DNA of 64,000 bases from Prostheceraeus crozeri (GCA_907163375.1 CAJQUW010008619.1:62001-126000), one strand, 5' to 3'; positions 35,554-47,140 are shown, counted from the first letter of the stretch. Notes: a model not told the origin generated them from the letters alone. Program-made: numbers and translations.

Positions 35554-35822
35554 AGTAGGATCATCTGCAAAGTGTGCAAGCGGACTCCTAGCCAAAGACA
35601 GTGATGAATCTGGAGGTAGAAGGACGCAAGTCGCCAAGGGGACGACCGTAGAAGAGGTGGTGCGACAACGTGCGAGCCAACTTCAGGGCAGTAAACCTTG
35701 GGCGAATCGATGTTCAAGATCGGAATACGTGGAAAACTGCCATCAGACTGGACCGACGTTTGCCGACGTCCAACACTCGAAACACGGGGGAAAGGAAGAT
35801 AAATCGTGGAGTGAGTGAGTGA
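35554..35822 (+). mobile_element. LINE 3' end with GAGT tail, second copy
   Basis: After a stop, one frame reads KRWCDNVRANFRAVNLGR then DVQDRNTWKTAIRLDRR. This is the conserved C-terminal block of the same LINE type as 16340-17067 (pattern W-x-D-x-V, DAQDRxxWR). It ends in GAGTGAGTGAGTGAG at about 35808-35822. At least one upstream frameshift is present. Only about 270 bp remain, so it is a strongly 5'-truncated insertion. Confidence 0.75.
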
Positions 35823-36564
35823 GATTTGTTGAAGAATAATTACTAATTAAATTATTATTTCCACACATATTTTGTAATATATTGCATAGTCAACAATGCA
35901 TTACATATATTACTCCAGCACCCTTGACACTGTCCACAGGATGAAACGCGCAGGAATTGCGTTGCATCGCTAGTACCGCAAAATATAACTACTTGTCGCA
36001 GCAGAGTCAGAAACTTCATCTGAATCTTATTCCATTTGCGATTGTGATTTGAGAGTCACATAATTAAACTGTAAAGAGCGCCTGAAGAAGTGATATTCAA
36101 ATAATAACAGTGCTTCACCACGTGATGAATGTTTAGCACTAGCTAAGACTTAGATTTTGGTAGCACTTCCACATTCTATTTCGGATTATGAGATACACAG
36201 CCCAGAGAGGCAAACACAATATTCATAATACAAAGTATCAAAAGCACCAGCTTCTTCGTGTTCATATTACAATGATGAAATACCAATCATCATGGACGAT
36301 TGTACATCCCTACATGATTGCCGTATTATTTTCCGAATAAAATCAACATAAACCTTCCCGCATGCGCCATCCTTTCGTGAGTATACAGAGCAATCCACTA
36401 TAATGACAAAAATCCTTCAAATCAGATAGAGAACCCAACAAAGTACCCATTGAATGTGTAATATGATTCTCATACAATTTCCATCTGCTACTAAATATTT
36501 ACGATGTTGGTAGCTTCTCTGGTCCCAAGCTCCAGATATTCAATTGAAGACCAATTCCTTGGTG
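35823..36564. other. No gene recognised, probably aPKC intron
   Basis: AT-rich DNA downstream of the aPKC exon in gene orientation. No further exon was seen. Confidence 0.5.
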
Positions 36565-36755
36565 TGTGGCCTCCGTGTCACAGTGGTTGAATGCTTGGCC
36601 TAACAATCTTTTGGTCCAGAAGTCCAGCCCCGAAAGCGTCATTGGAAATCGGAAGGAAGGGCATCCGGACTAAAAGCATCACAGCACAGTAACACTGTCA
36701 GCATCGTCTAAGTCCCTAGTATGGGGGATGACATTAAAGCATCAATTCCTCGTTC
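36565..36755 (+). mobile_element. SINE family 2 copy in the aPKC intron
   Basis: Head TGGCCTCCGTGTCACAGTGG, centre CCCCGAAAGCGTCATTGG and GGAAGGGCATCCGGAC, end near TGGGGGATGACATTAAAGC. It is one of the better-preserved copies. It lies about 130 bp beyond the exon's donor site, antisense to the gene. Confidence 0.8.
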
Positions 36756-36882
36756 TGAGCCGCATTAAAGATCACAGTCTGTCTGGAAATGAGAGCAAGA
36801 GTATCCCTAGAAGTGTTGTATGGCTTCATATCAACCCGCCTTCAGGATCATCGCTGGAAAACATGATAAGTGAAATGGTTAC

Positions 36883-37008
36883 CTTGAAAGAGGTAGTCTT
36901 CAGTGTTCTGATCAGGATTCTCCGAAGTTCCAACACCTTCCCAAGGCGACCGTCCTGCCAACATCTCAAACATGAGAACTCCTAACGCCCACCAATCCAC
37001 GCTGAAAC
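36883..37008 (-). CDS. aPKC: aPKC (PRKCI/PRKCZ type) kinase-domain exon
   Basis: The minus strand has a pyrimidine-rich acceptor ending CTTCCAG, 126 exonic bases, and a donor read as CAAG/GTAACC. The frame enters in phase 1 and leaves in phase 1. It reads [16 protein letters not shown], then [14 protein letters not shown] and [12 protein letters not shown], with the leading Gly split by the intron. DxWxxG is kinase subdomain IX, and [12 protein letters not shown] is characteristic of atypical PKC, the Par-complex kinase that phosphorylates polarity proteins at the cell cortex. Most known aPKCs have Phe where this has Trp after SP. I did not find the neighbouring exons (activation loop upstream, AGC tail downstream), so they lie in unscanned introns or outside the window. 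Confidence 0.93.
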
Positions 37009-37479
37009 CTGGAAGAAAAATGGCACGTCATTACTAGTCAATTAGTCTTCCACTGCTAAAACTTTTCATGAAAAGTGTCTGGTGAGGCACAAGACGAACA
37101 AGGACTAAATTTTATCGACGCATGATAGCGTTTACTCATGATGGGTTATCAAATCAGATCAAATATTTGAGTAGATTGGCAAGCTGAGAATGATGAATTG
37201 ACATGTAAGTGCGATAAACAACCCTTGAAAATGATTATTATAGTAAGTAAGTATTCCTGCTCCAGGAAACTGTTTAGATTTTGTCAATATGGTCTGATAG
37301 GCAGTGTATTACAAAGACGGCCGCTGCATGAGAATAAAAATACAAGCTACATATAAAGTCATTCAACGCAATTTTCACAGAAGTATCTAGCAAAAACTTC
37401 CCCTGATAGATTTTTGACGAAACAAGTTTTTGGTATCACTTAAATTGTCAAATTTTGGATAAGAACTTATAGAAGATGC
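37009..37479. other. Probable aPKC intron
   Basis: AT-rich DNA upstream of the exon in gene orientation. No further exon recognised. Confidence 0.5.
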
Positions 37480-37935
37480 TGATGACACCTACCTTTGAAT
37501 AAATGCTTGGCCAGTTATGACATGCTTGTAATACTTGACATTCTCTGATACGCTTGAATGGACTAGTCATGACAAGCTTTTGGTATTACTAGACGAGCTA
37601 TAGCAGAAAAAAATGTGAAGTACTTGACAAGATATGACAATTATCTTAAAGAACTGCTTGACCAGCTATGGCTCGCTTGTAATATTTGCTATGCTATGAT
37701 ACACTTGATGTATCACTTGACGTGCTTTGCCTATAACACACTTTAAAAGCTACCGGACGAAATAACACACTTGACAAGTTATGACACACTCAAAGTTTTA
37801 CTTGACGAAATGTGACAAACTTGATGTATTGCTTGACGAAATGTGACACATATTGGCATTGCTAAACGAGCTACAGCAGGAATAACAAGTTAAAGTATTA
37901 CCTGACGAGCTTGACACGCTTTTATTACATGGAGT
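37480..37935. repeat. Degenerate minisatellite (TTGACGAG / TATGACACGC units)
   Basis: Ten or more diverged units of about 30-45 bp built on CTTGACGAAATGTGACACAC and a TTGATGTATT-like end. The clearest run is at 37790-37935. Units vary in length and there are many substitutions, so the array is old. It lies about 0.5 kb upstream of the aPKC exon, probably in its intron. Confidence 0.7.
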
Positions 37936-38103
37936 GCTATGTCAAACTCCATCATTTACTATGACGCCATGACAATTACTTTGCACATCATACGGACATG
38001 CACTAACCTAAAAGTGAACACACACATTTACGCTAGGAGAATGAAAGAAACACGAGCTCAAAAAGATTACGAACAGTTATACCCTTGAATGATTAAATTA
38101 AAA
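37936..38103. other. Spacer
   Basis: No feature recognised. Confidence 0.6.
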
Positions 38104-38225
38104 ACACGACACGGTGAAAAAAATCGAAGGATCCAGGGAACGGAAGATAACGTTAAACAACTACCCTAGTGGAGAATCAATGAATTAGATAAAAATATGT
38201 TATTTGACATAAATGAATACAAAAA
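38104..38225 (-). mobile_element. 3' terminal fragment of the 56-kb retroelement family
   Basis: Shares with 55659-55860 the blocks ACACGACACGGT, TCGAAGGATCCAG, CGGAAGATA, GTTAAACAACTAC and CTAGTGGAGAATC in order. It lacks the roughly 60-bp insertion and all coding sequence of that copy. Both start at the same base, so this looks like a very short 5'-truncated retrocopy. Confidence 0.75.
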
Positions 38226-39418
38226 GGTCAATCAGTGAAGAGATGGTAAACCTCATATGATTAATAAAGATTTTCAGGAGTACTGTCAAACTCACATTGA
38301 CTATGCAAGTAAAGAATAATTGAATCATAAATACATAGAAAATGAATTTTTTGGTTATTTTAGTAATAACGCCGATGAGTGATGTGTTATAAAAAAATGA
38401 GGAAAATTGTTTGCCATTATTATTACTTGACGTGCAATGCTAAAGAGAGAACGACATATGAAAGTGAATATGATGTGGCTAATAATTACACCTAAACCTC
38501 AATTGAAAAAAATGATTGGTATTTTGCTGACATTAATATTGTGGAAATACACACGAACTGTTGCTTGTTCTTCCAACTTCATATTTATTAACAGGAAATT
38601 GAATAATTGAATATCGAGAAATCGCTTTGGTTGTTCAACTGTAAATTGAAATTTTTACAGTAGACATTCGCAACAAATTGTGCTCAAGAAAATCTTCCAA
38701 TTACTTTATCACCTTCAACGTTCAACTCAACAATTTAATTAATCGAGCTTTCACACGAAAATGATTTGTCTCTAATTATTCTTCGTGGGAGTTCACCGCG
38801 ATGTCTGTTTAATTAACAAAGGTAAAGTAGTAACTCCAGTTCGTCATTACAACTGGCATTAAATTACATTTACAAACGGAATCAAGTCAATCATCAATGA
38901 CTAAATGTTGGATGTAGACTGTTGCCACTGACCAAAGATCAATATTGGATGAGGACTAAGTTTATTTGCTTCATCTTTGAATTAAACATTGTCTCCGGCT
39001 GTCTCATTTGCTGAATCCTACTAAGTCAAATAGAATTACTGGGAACTTTTCCAACCAAGTGTAATTTTTTCCACTTTTACATCAAATATTGTCTTAATAG
39101 TGGTGAAGAAGTCGACTCGATTTTGAATACGATTTGCCATCTACATGTGAATCTTCAAGTTCAGGAAAATTCGACAGATTTCAATAGAGTATGAACACAT
39201 TTGAATTGGCATGAATACACGTGCGATGGTCTAGTTAAACGACTATCGAGCTTAATGAAATCGACTACACTTGTGAATTTCAATGATTTCCATGACTGGA
39301 CAACAAAATTGACAGCTTTCGATCATCATAATACATATACTATGGTATCATCAATTCCCTCCGAAAATTCTTGACGGTGATGATATAGTCAGACTTCGGA
39401 TGAAGCGATGTGATATTT
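38226..39418. other. Gene-free AT-rich stretch
   Basis: No gene or element recognised. Confidence 0.5.
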
Positions 39419-39525
39419 TTAGTTTGAATGCCATTCGAGCAAGTTTCCAATGACACTTTTGGGGCTCGACCAAAGGATCGCTAGGCCAAGCACTGAACCA
39501 TTGTGCCATGGAGACCACAGATAGA
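39419..39525 (-). mobile_element. SINE family 2, 5' half
   Basis: The reverse complement contains the head GGTCTCCATGGCACAATGG, the CTTGGCCTAGCGATCC block and CCCCAAAAGTGTCATTGG. It stops after TTTCC and lacks the 3' part. Two overlapping minus-strand frames here are shadows of the SINE. Confidence 0.75.
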
Positions 39526-41029
39526 AATAACACAATGCTGACTTCATTGCAAGTTTCTGGACATCCAAAAGCAAATCCAGTAGAAAATCTATTTCTGACA
39601 GACGCAAGTTGTTCATATTTGATTGAAAAATATTGATTGAGTCTTGAATCCTCCAAAGACGGTGTCTGTGAACATGTTTCTGCAGATCTTGGTCATCAAT
39701 AATGAACGTAACTAATTATGATTGCAGTGCACACTGTTGGGGCTATGTCCCGCTGGTAAAACGTTGCAAGATCGAGATCTCGTTATCCATTAGAGATCGC
39801 GACATTTTTGTCATTCAAGATGTTGTTTCCCTTAACTCAAACTCAAAGGCGAGTACACAAATTAGAGACTGGAATGTTTACACACACAAGTCTGCAGTCA
39901 GCCTGGACGCCACAACAGCTCAAGAACATCACATCACATCACATATTTCTGTTCAAGTCGTCGGGAGTCTACGAAAGGTCAATGACGAGCCATAAGTACG
40001 GAATCATAATCAACTTGTCGTTCAGATGTAATCCTCGTGACATATTAAGTTTGACAGCGTAATCTCAATTTGATAATTAGTACACACGAATGATACTGTA
40101 ATGTCATTTGCGGAGGGAGTTAAGGTCAACCCTGGATGATGGTCAGATAAATTTCGTGAGAATTAGAACAATTTTTCACAATATAATACGCCAATCATTG
40201 GCTAACAAGCTGGAAAACATGATCCAAAAGAGCATCGCGAATGCAGCGGAATATTCATCGAACCTGAGGCAGTAACAATCTTTAAACATATCTATTCTAG
40301 CTTCGATAGACTTGATAAACTGAAAAACTTAATCAAGTTCATTAAGCTGATTAGTAACTGTAACAAGAAGTGATTGCAAAGTAGCAGTTCGCCACAGACC
40401 TCACAGGATTACATGGCAGCCGAAGGCGCAGCACCGCTCAGAAGTGCCTCACTATTTGCAGAATGAATTGGCAAGCGAAACGACTTCAAAACTGGCTTCC
40501 CCGGAATCCTTCCTACCAGTGTTGTGGCGCAAACCTATCAGTCCCTTGTCGCAATTTTTCTGTGAATTTTTGATAACTGATATCATGACTTCCTTTCAGT
40601 CTTAGTGCACTTTCCAAACCTTCCCCAAATATGGCTCACTAAATGCCCACTCATAACTTGCTTCGTAGAGTATTATTTTTCCGATAGGCTGAAGTTCTCT
40701 ACTTTTTCAACCTTCAAAATCGCTTTCATCTCAAAGATAAATCTAGCAATTTAGAAGAATGATCCTAAAAAGCAACATCATAGCCATCCTGTATCACAGA
40801 CATCTAATAACGGCTCAAAATTATGCATATCGTTGTGCACAGTGTGTTCTGCCAGTGGCTATTAAAGCGAAATTTTACAAAGTTTCGTAAGTAACATGGC
40901 TAATTTGTCTCATCCCACAATAGGCTGTTGATGCAACTAACAATGGGGGGCGGTGAAGAGTGAATACAGAGCGCTTAGCGTGGCTTACGGGAGATGAGAG
41001 CTCCCATTGTTAAGTCTTGATGCATGAGG
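39526..41029. other. No gene recognised
   Basis: AT-rich DNA. Frames at 39702-39995 and 39808-40062 have no motifs. Confidence 0.5.
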
Positions 41030-41265
41030 CGAAGTTTGTGTAAAGGCGGATTACATATTTATCACACAGCGATTACATCTTTATGGGATTCGAGGATGAA
41101 CAGGATCTGTTTACTTGTGGGAATCGAAAAGGCAAAGATTGATGTACAGGATTTGTTTACATGTGCGGATCGCAAAAAGCATACTGTATTTATTGATGGG
41201 ATGAATTTAATGACAGGATCAGTTTACATGTGGGAAACGCAACAATTGAATGATGTCTGATTTAT
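41030..41265 (+). repeat. Degenerate tandem repeat, three to four units
   Basis: ACAGGATCTGTTTACTTGTG, ACAGGATTTGTTTACATGTG and ACAGGATCAGTTTACATGTG begin successive units at about 41100, 41145 and 41212. Each is followed by GGAATCGCAAAAAG-like sequence. A weaker unit lies upstream (GCGATTACATCTTTATGGG). Unit length varies from 46 to 67 bp. The 78-codon frame through it probably reflects the repeat. Confidence 0.65.
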
Positions 41266-42576
41266 CTTTGTGACATATCTTTCAAGACATATCATTACCT
41301 ATTCAGTATTTTGTCAGCCACTATGTGTGGGACCCCGCTCGTCTGGGTTTGAGTGTTCAGGTTAGGGGTCGAAACACAACTAGACGAGTACCTGCTGATG
41401 ACTGACGGACTGCAGTATTATGTTTTATATCCCTTAATCGGTAGCTGAAGTAGTGGTCGATGTATTGTAATTCAAATGAAGAAATGTGGAATTACATGAA
41501 GTACTATAGACGGATGAAGAAACTGGCGATAACAAATTCAAGTGAAGAAATAATATTTCCCATGTGTAGTCTTAGGTATAGTGTGTATATAGTTTCATTG
41601 CTTTCGGTGTAGTAGAATGTCATTGTAGTTCTATTGTTTACCTCCATTATCCACTTATCAACTCTTACCATTATCCACTTTGTGTAGTGTCAGATATAGT
41701 TCACTTGTAATCGGTGTAGTAGCATCGTTGTATTTCCATATTTTACCTCCACTTTTCCAATTTCTATTCATCGGTTTCCTGTTGTTTTATAATATCCATT
41801 TTTAATTTCCTTAACCTATGGTGACCATTGTCTTATTCTATTTCCACTATCAGCATCTGTAGTCGGCACAGTATATAAGAAGTCTGTTTTGAACGTGTAT
41901 ACGGCAGTGTTTGGAATCTATGGTATTAGTACAAGTCTTAAGATTTCCATTTTTACCAGATATTGGGCCAAAGCTGATCAATTTTAATTCGTTGCCACGA
42001 GAAAGCTACATTGAGTTCTTTTAAGAACTGATTAATCCAATGGTTACAGTAGCATTGCCTTTGTACACTTGCGGATTGGAGAACGCCATCAGTCCTCATT
42101 AGGACTACTTTAACTAATAATTTAAATTAGCAAGCATTATGTTCTATTATAAATGGCAACTGGGATGACTTTCATCATCGTATGAGAATAACCCGTATGC
42201 CTGTTGTCCCTGAAATCAATCAAATGACCATAATGGACAACCAGGAAAATCGGGACATTATTTAAATGCCAACAGGCTACTGACATGTGGACTAACTAGG
42301 TATTGCGCTACTCTGATGATATTTTTTATACAATAAAAAACTGAACTGGTATGTGTAATACTCTCGTGTGTTGTAAGAACTGCAACTTTGTGCACCTGAA
42401 CATACTGGACATGTAAGTAATTAAATGACTTAAATACAGTGGATACTAGTGGGTCTAATCATGAACTAATCTATTCCCGCATTAGGTGGAGTGCCCACTC
42501 CTAGGTTTACCGTAAGGGTATAACCTTGAGCCTTTATCGTTTGATGCTTATCACTTTATTTTGTCTCCTTGCATGC
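41266..42576. other. No gene recognised
   Basis: AT-rich DNA. TGTGTAGT- and CGGTGTAGTAG-like phrases recur loosely at 41570-41720 without a clear unit. Confidence 0.5.
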
Positions 42577-43432
42577 AATGTAGATATCCGATCGCTTTAT
42601 TTGACATGTAAAGCATATCATTGCCCGCGCGGGACATAATATTTACTCCAATGCACTGGAAGGAGATAATCTATGCCAATCATGAGTGCTCTTGTCCTGC
42701 TTTAGTATAAGATAAGATCTGTGAATATATATTTTCACTATTGATCAGGCTAAATTTCTATTCAAATACTTTTGATGATCATAGACATGTCAATCACAAT
42801 TCTTCCTTGATCATCATAGCGCGTCGCCAAATAATAGTCTATGGTTATTTACGCAACTAGTGCAAAATATCCATCTTTATTGCTTTCTTCGAGGTCAACA
42901 TATCTATGCACGAGCCCGAAGGGCGAGGGCATAGAATGTTGATCGAGGAGAAAGCAAAAGATGGATATCTTTGCACGAGTTGTGTAGGTAATTTTATTTT
43001 TCACCGATATCATGACCATTATGACTAATCTAATTCTATGGTGAAATTATAAGCGGGTTTTATGTATATGATAAGCTACTGATTTGAGGATATTCAATGG
43101 TCAGAATCCACGAGTCCGAAGGACGAGTGAATTCTGATACCATTGAAATCCGAAAATCAGTAGCTTAACATTATATAGCCAACGATACAACTTAGAAATC
43201 TATGCTCGCATCCATTTTCTAGACTCCCTTGTTCCATCCAAACCACTACTATATAATTCAATCGCATATATCTATATAGAAATCTATAATTCAGCCAGTG
43301 CAATAATGAAAATATGACTGCACGCCCGTGCAGTAATCTGCTTTACAGGTAAAATAAAGTGACAGGATATCTACATTATACGCACGGTGAAAAATAAAAT
43401 TATCTACACAACTCGTGCACAAAATTGCTTCA
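42577..43432. mobile_element. Compound foldback element with several hairpins
   Basis: Outer arms 42577-42665 and about 43295-43377 are inverted (AATGTAGATATCC, CTTTATTT, TGTAAAGCA, ATGCACTGG shared). Inside, hairpin 1 (about 42843-42998) folds around CGAGCCCGAAGGGCGAG, and hairpin 2 (about 43072-43170) folds around CGAGTCCGAAGGACGAG. A third inverted pair joins TGCACGAGTTGTGTAGGTAA (42974 onward) with TTATCTACACAACTCGTGCA (43398 onward). No coding capacity is seen. I read it as nested or rearranged members of one foldback family. Confidence 0.8.
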
Positions 43433-44600
43433 TCATAGCATTCGAACTCGTTATATTTAAATGGCCCTCACCCGACGGTCAATTGTCTCACTTAATAAGA
43501 TGTGGAGAATGCAGATACAAATTCGATGATGAATATTTTAGTTTTAAATTATAACTTTTTAATGACTGTTTATTATTTTCTATTCAGATTCTTGACGAAT
43601 AACTTCGGCAAGTCTTTATTCGATCATGAGGTTGTCGATGTTTTCGACTCTGTCTCTGCGAAATTACTAACGCCTCTCCAACCTCCGTCCACGCACAGCC
43701 ATGACTTCCGAATGGCTCCTACAATGACTGAGTCGCTATTTCAAAAAATATGACGAGGATGGCTATAATGTGGTGTCGTGACGGGTCGCAATAGTATTCC
43801 TGTTGCAAGGGTGATAAAGTAAATACTGTCCGTTTATGAACTGCTTGGTCAGATCGCGTAATAATGACGAGACAAGGTGTGCCAGTCGTCTGGATGGCTG
43901 AGCGGCTATGCGTGTGGATAGTACGGATTGCGCAATTCCACGTCATGACAGGCAAATCTGGCAACGAAGCGAGGTTGTCTTCATTTGACTTATGGCGCCT
44001 TGTACGTCTGTGCCACAGCGATGAATTCTCCCAATGAGTTATTGCGTCATCAGCCCTTAATAAGAATAATCCAGTAATGAAACAGACGGAGAAATTTTTT
44101 GCCATTGGCGACGCCGCGTTACTGCAGAAGATGGCAAGTTATCAATTCACAGCTATTGATGAAGCACTTAATTTCACTTGCTAAGAAGGAAGTGTTAGGA
44201 GGATGTTAATTAACTCAAAATTTCTGAGGAAATAGTATTTTTCGTTTGCAGTTGTCTTTGAAATGCGCTGACAAATAGTCTCCCTGCGTATGAAGATCAC
44301 AGAATTGCATCACACAGAATTGATTCATGCGCATGGTCCATATGCTCACTCCACCGATAGAAGGAAGTCTGCATCAAAAGTTAAATTAGACACAAATGGT
44401 CGGTGATCGATTTATGACAAAATGGTGGAATAGTTGTCGTGGATTATTGCAGCAACATGGACCACGATGTGGGTTCGCAATGGACACTAAATGTCACAAA
44501 TCTATGGCGGATCGATATCTAGGTCCATTTTGTTGCTGTTACCTACCAAATTACAATCTTACTTCGGCAATTGACAATCGGTCCGCAATTTATATAAATC
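43433..44600. other. No gene recognised
   Basis: Frames at 43502-43753 (plus) and 43719-44105 (minus) have no motifs. An A-box-like TGGATGGCTGAGCGG at 43893 has no B box, so it is not called a tRNA. Confidence 0.45.
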
Positions 44601-45440
44601 CATGAAAAAAGATGCAGCCCTGTAGAAGTGGGGGATAATGCCATATGACCAAAGGACCGTAGATGCCCGAGGGATGGCATTGTCGCCCGGTCTATGGGTT
44701 GTATCGATATTATCACGCACAATGCGATACTGCCCGGCAGCTGTAATGCTATTTCAATGAGCTGCCATATTGCCACGCAAGTAGATATCAAATTGCTGAA
44801 AAACAGCACAAAGAAAATTTAACACACAGTGGCCATATTGCCACGAACTCCGATAACTTGGTAAGAGAGAACATGAGCGTTCGCTTGTTCTTCACCACAT
44901 ATGCAGGCACCATCATTATTAGAGAGACCATATTTTTCAATGAACTGCAATGTTGCTCCGCCAAGTAGATATCTAGTTGTTAGATCCTGGTTGTCAGATG
45001 TATGAATTGTATGTATGTTGCTGATATGTACAAAACAACCACTATTACTAACCCAGCGACTTGATATATATGATTGACCGGACAATATGGCAGTTATCAT
45101 TTGTTTTAGAAACTGATTCTAAAGCATACATTGGAATAGATTAATATTGAATGCTTGTATGCTTAAAAATTAGACGTACATAGTATACAATGAAGAGATC
45201 TGACAACCAGAATATAAAATTTCAGCAACTTGATATCTACTTGCCTGGCAATATTGCAGTTGCTAGCGGGCAATATGGCAGCTCATTGAAATAGCATTCC
45301 AGCTTCCGGGCAATATCGCAGAGTGCGTGATAATATCGATACAGTCCATAGACCGGGCGATAATGCCAGCCCTCGGGCATCTACGGTCCTTTGGTCATCG
45401 GGCATTATCGCCCACTTCTATAGGGCTGCATCTTTTTATG
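44601..45440. mobile_element. 840-bp foldback transposon with GGGCAATAT motifs
   Basis: Arms of about 200 bp, 44601-44800 and 45225-45440, are inverted. From the outside they read AAAAGATGCAGCCCTRTAGAA, then GTGGG and GATAATGCC, ACCAAAGGACCGTAGATGCC, GCCCGGTCTATGG, ATCGATATTATCACGCAC and ATGCTATTTCAATGAGCTGC. Short phrases of the type GGGCAATAT, CAATATTGCC and GGGCGATAATGCC recur many times in both arms and the centre. The centre carries a LINE-like frame (44819-45100). The target duplication is unclear. Confidence 0.9.
44819..45100 (-). pseudogene. LINE-like C-terminal fragment inside the foldback
   Basis: A 93-codon frame containing IEKYGLSNNDGACICGEEQA then NAHVLSY. This resembles the Cys/His segment at the end of many LINE proteins (pattern KWGL...CxCG.xQTxxHLLxxC). 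The final Cys is missing and the frame is short. It could be captured LINE sequence or coincidence. Confidence 0.35.
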
Positions 45441-45530
45441 TACATATTAGTAACATACATACATAATCAAGGATATCGATTATTCCCTTAGTAGAATCAT
45501 TGCGGACTGGGGTAAGAGATGATAACAACC

Positions 45531-45603
45531 AGGGATGTCTATGAACAATATGATATTATATATCTATGTTACAATCTATATTATATCGTTCATAGACATC
45601 CCT
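45531..45603. repeat. Perfect 16-bp hairpin arms, AGGGATGTCTATGAAC
   Basis: 45531-45546 and 45588-45603 are exact inverted copies, and the AT-rich inner part pairs further with mismatches. The outer flanks (GATAACAACC and GTTACAACCC) show no inverted symmetry. CCAGGGATGTCTATGA recurs inverted at 9502-9517, which hints at a dispersed small element. Confidence 0.8.
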
Positions 45604-47140
45604 GTTACAACCCTATAATTGTATATAGCTGAATAGGAAAATGATTTTCAAGAACAACATTTCTATGACAATGTAGAAATGGAGCTTGTCATAATGGTAG
45701 GATAGTTAGATATCTTTGCTTTCTGGTCCACAATATCATCTTAAATTATTATGAAAAATATCTCATCTCACAGACGCCCCCACCAACCTCTTGTGTCACA
45801 TGCGCCTCAACCATTCTCTTATGAATCTCAAAGTGTTATTTCATGGTTTTATGAGGTTTGTGATGTGACAGACAATCCCGCCAACTTTACTATAGAAGTC
45901 GAGGGTTTTAGCCCGAGAATATTGAAAAAGCCATGGAACTGAAAGTGATGGTGACCAAGGAGATCCAGATATCTTTACTCCTTCATACTGACCCAGATAG
46001 TTGAATGCAGCGATCTTTAGTAAGTTTAGTTTGACAAGTACTAGATTGCTACTAATTTCCTTAAGGCAAATAGCGAAAGTATGTAGTAATCCTTACTTTC
46101 TCAAAGAATTCATGGCATAGAATTCTTCATAAATTAGTAGGATATCCATGCAAAACATGATTTAATCAAATTATATCGCATAAGTGTTTACGAGGCTCAT
46201 GAGGGCGATTATTTAGTTGTTGAGGATGTTCATCAGAAACCGGCTCCAACCTCAATATTTTCTTGACTTATTTTCTGGAACAGGAAAAGCGTAAAATTAG
46301 AGCAAAGGAAAAAAAAATTTCAAATAACACGGAAGTTGAATTCTTAGTGAATGAAAACAGAAAATTCTTAGGTCCCGACGAGGACCGGTTTCCATAAATG
46401 AAATAAATGAGTTGCTCAGACAGCTACTCCATTTCTTATTGAAGTACGGGTCACATATTCATCGTCAACTTAAATATGCATTGCTGATTTTTCTAAGCAC
46501 GCATTTCAACGCTTCTCAAAGTCCATTGAGTAGCTGATCGACCTATCCCTCATGGAAAGACTTCCACAAAATGATTCTCATGGACTCTCAATGAAAAGCC
46601 ATGGAATCACGTCCATGTTGTAAAGTGCATCATCATTCAATGTATTTGTTGAGTGATAGTTTGATAAGAGACATCTTCTTTCATATTTGACAGTCCTCAC
46701 AGCTTCTAATAAGACACTGTTCATTCAAATAAATATTCCAATCCATATAAGTGTGTATTTCCTTCAACGGTATGATGAGAATAATGCAGTTACACAGAAT
46801 TTCTTTCAGTCCACGTTGACTGTTTCTGTTTATCTATGTTAAATACATTATAGCTTCCGTTCATGTTTTCATTTACTAGGTCTAATTTCATTCAAAATGA
46901 AAGCACAATAATAGGTGAATGACTTACAGATAATTCTGCAGCCTCAATAGACTCTGAAAGGAACACCTGTTCAATTAAAAGTATATACAATAAATCGACT
47001 CAAGAGGATCATCAGAATATTAGTAACAGCATGAAAGTTTTATTTGCCATTTTTTATAATGCTCGCAATTCAAACAAAATGTAGGAAAGAGAGTCTGAAA
47101 GTAGTAATGACTAAATGACAACAAAAAGGATATGGATGAG
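45604..47140. other. No gene recognised
   Basis: AT-rich DNA with one motif-free 63-codon frame at 45751-45942. Confidence 0.5.

Noticed and set aside
37480..37935. CRISPR-like array
   Set aside because: Units are diverged, of variable length, without unique spacers, and lie in an animal intron.
43890..43960. Ser/Leu-type tRNA (TGGCTGAGCGG)
   Set aside because: Only the A box is present; no B box or acceptor pairing.
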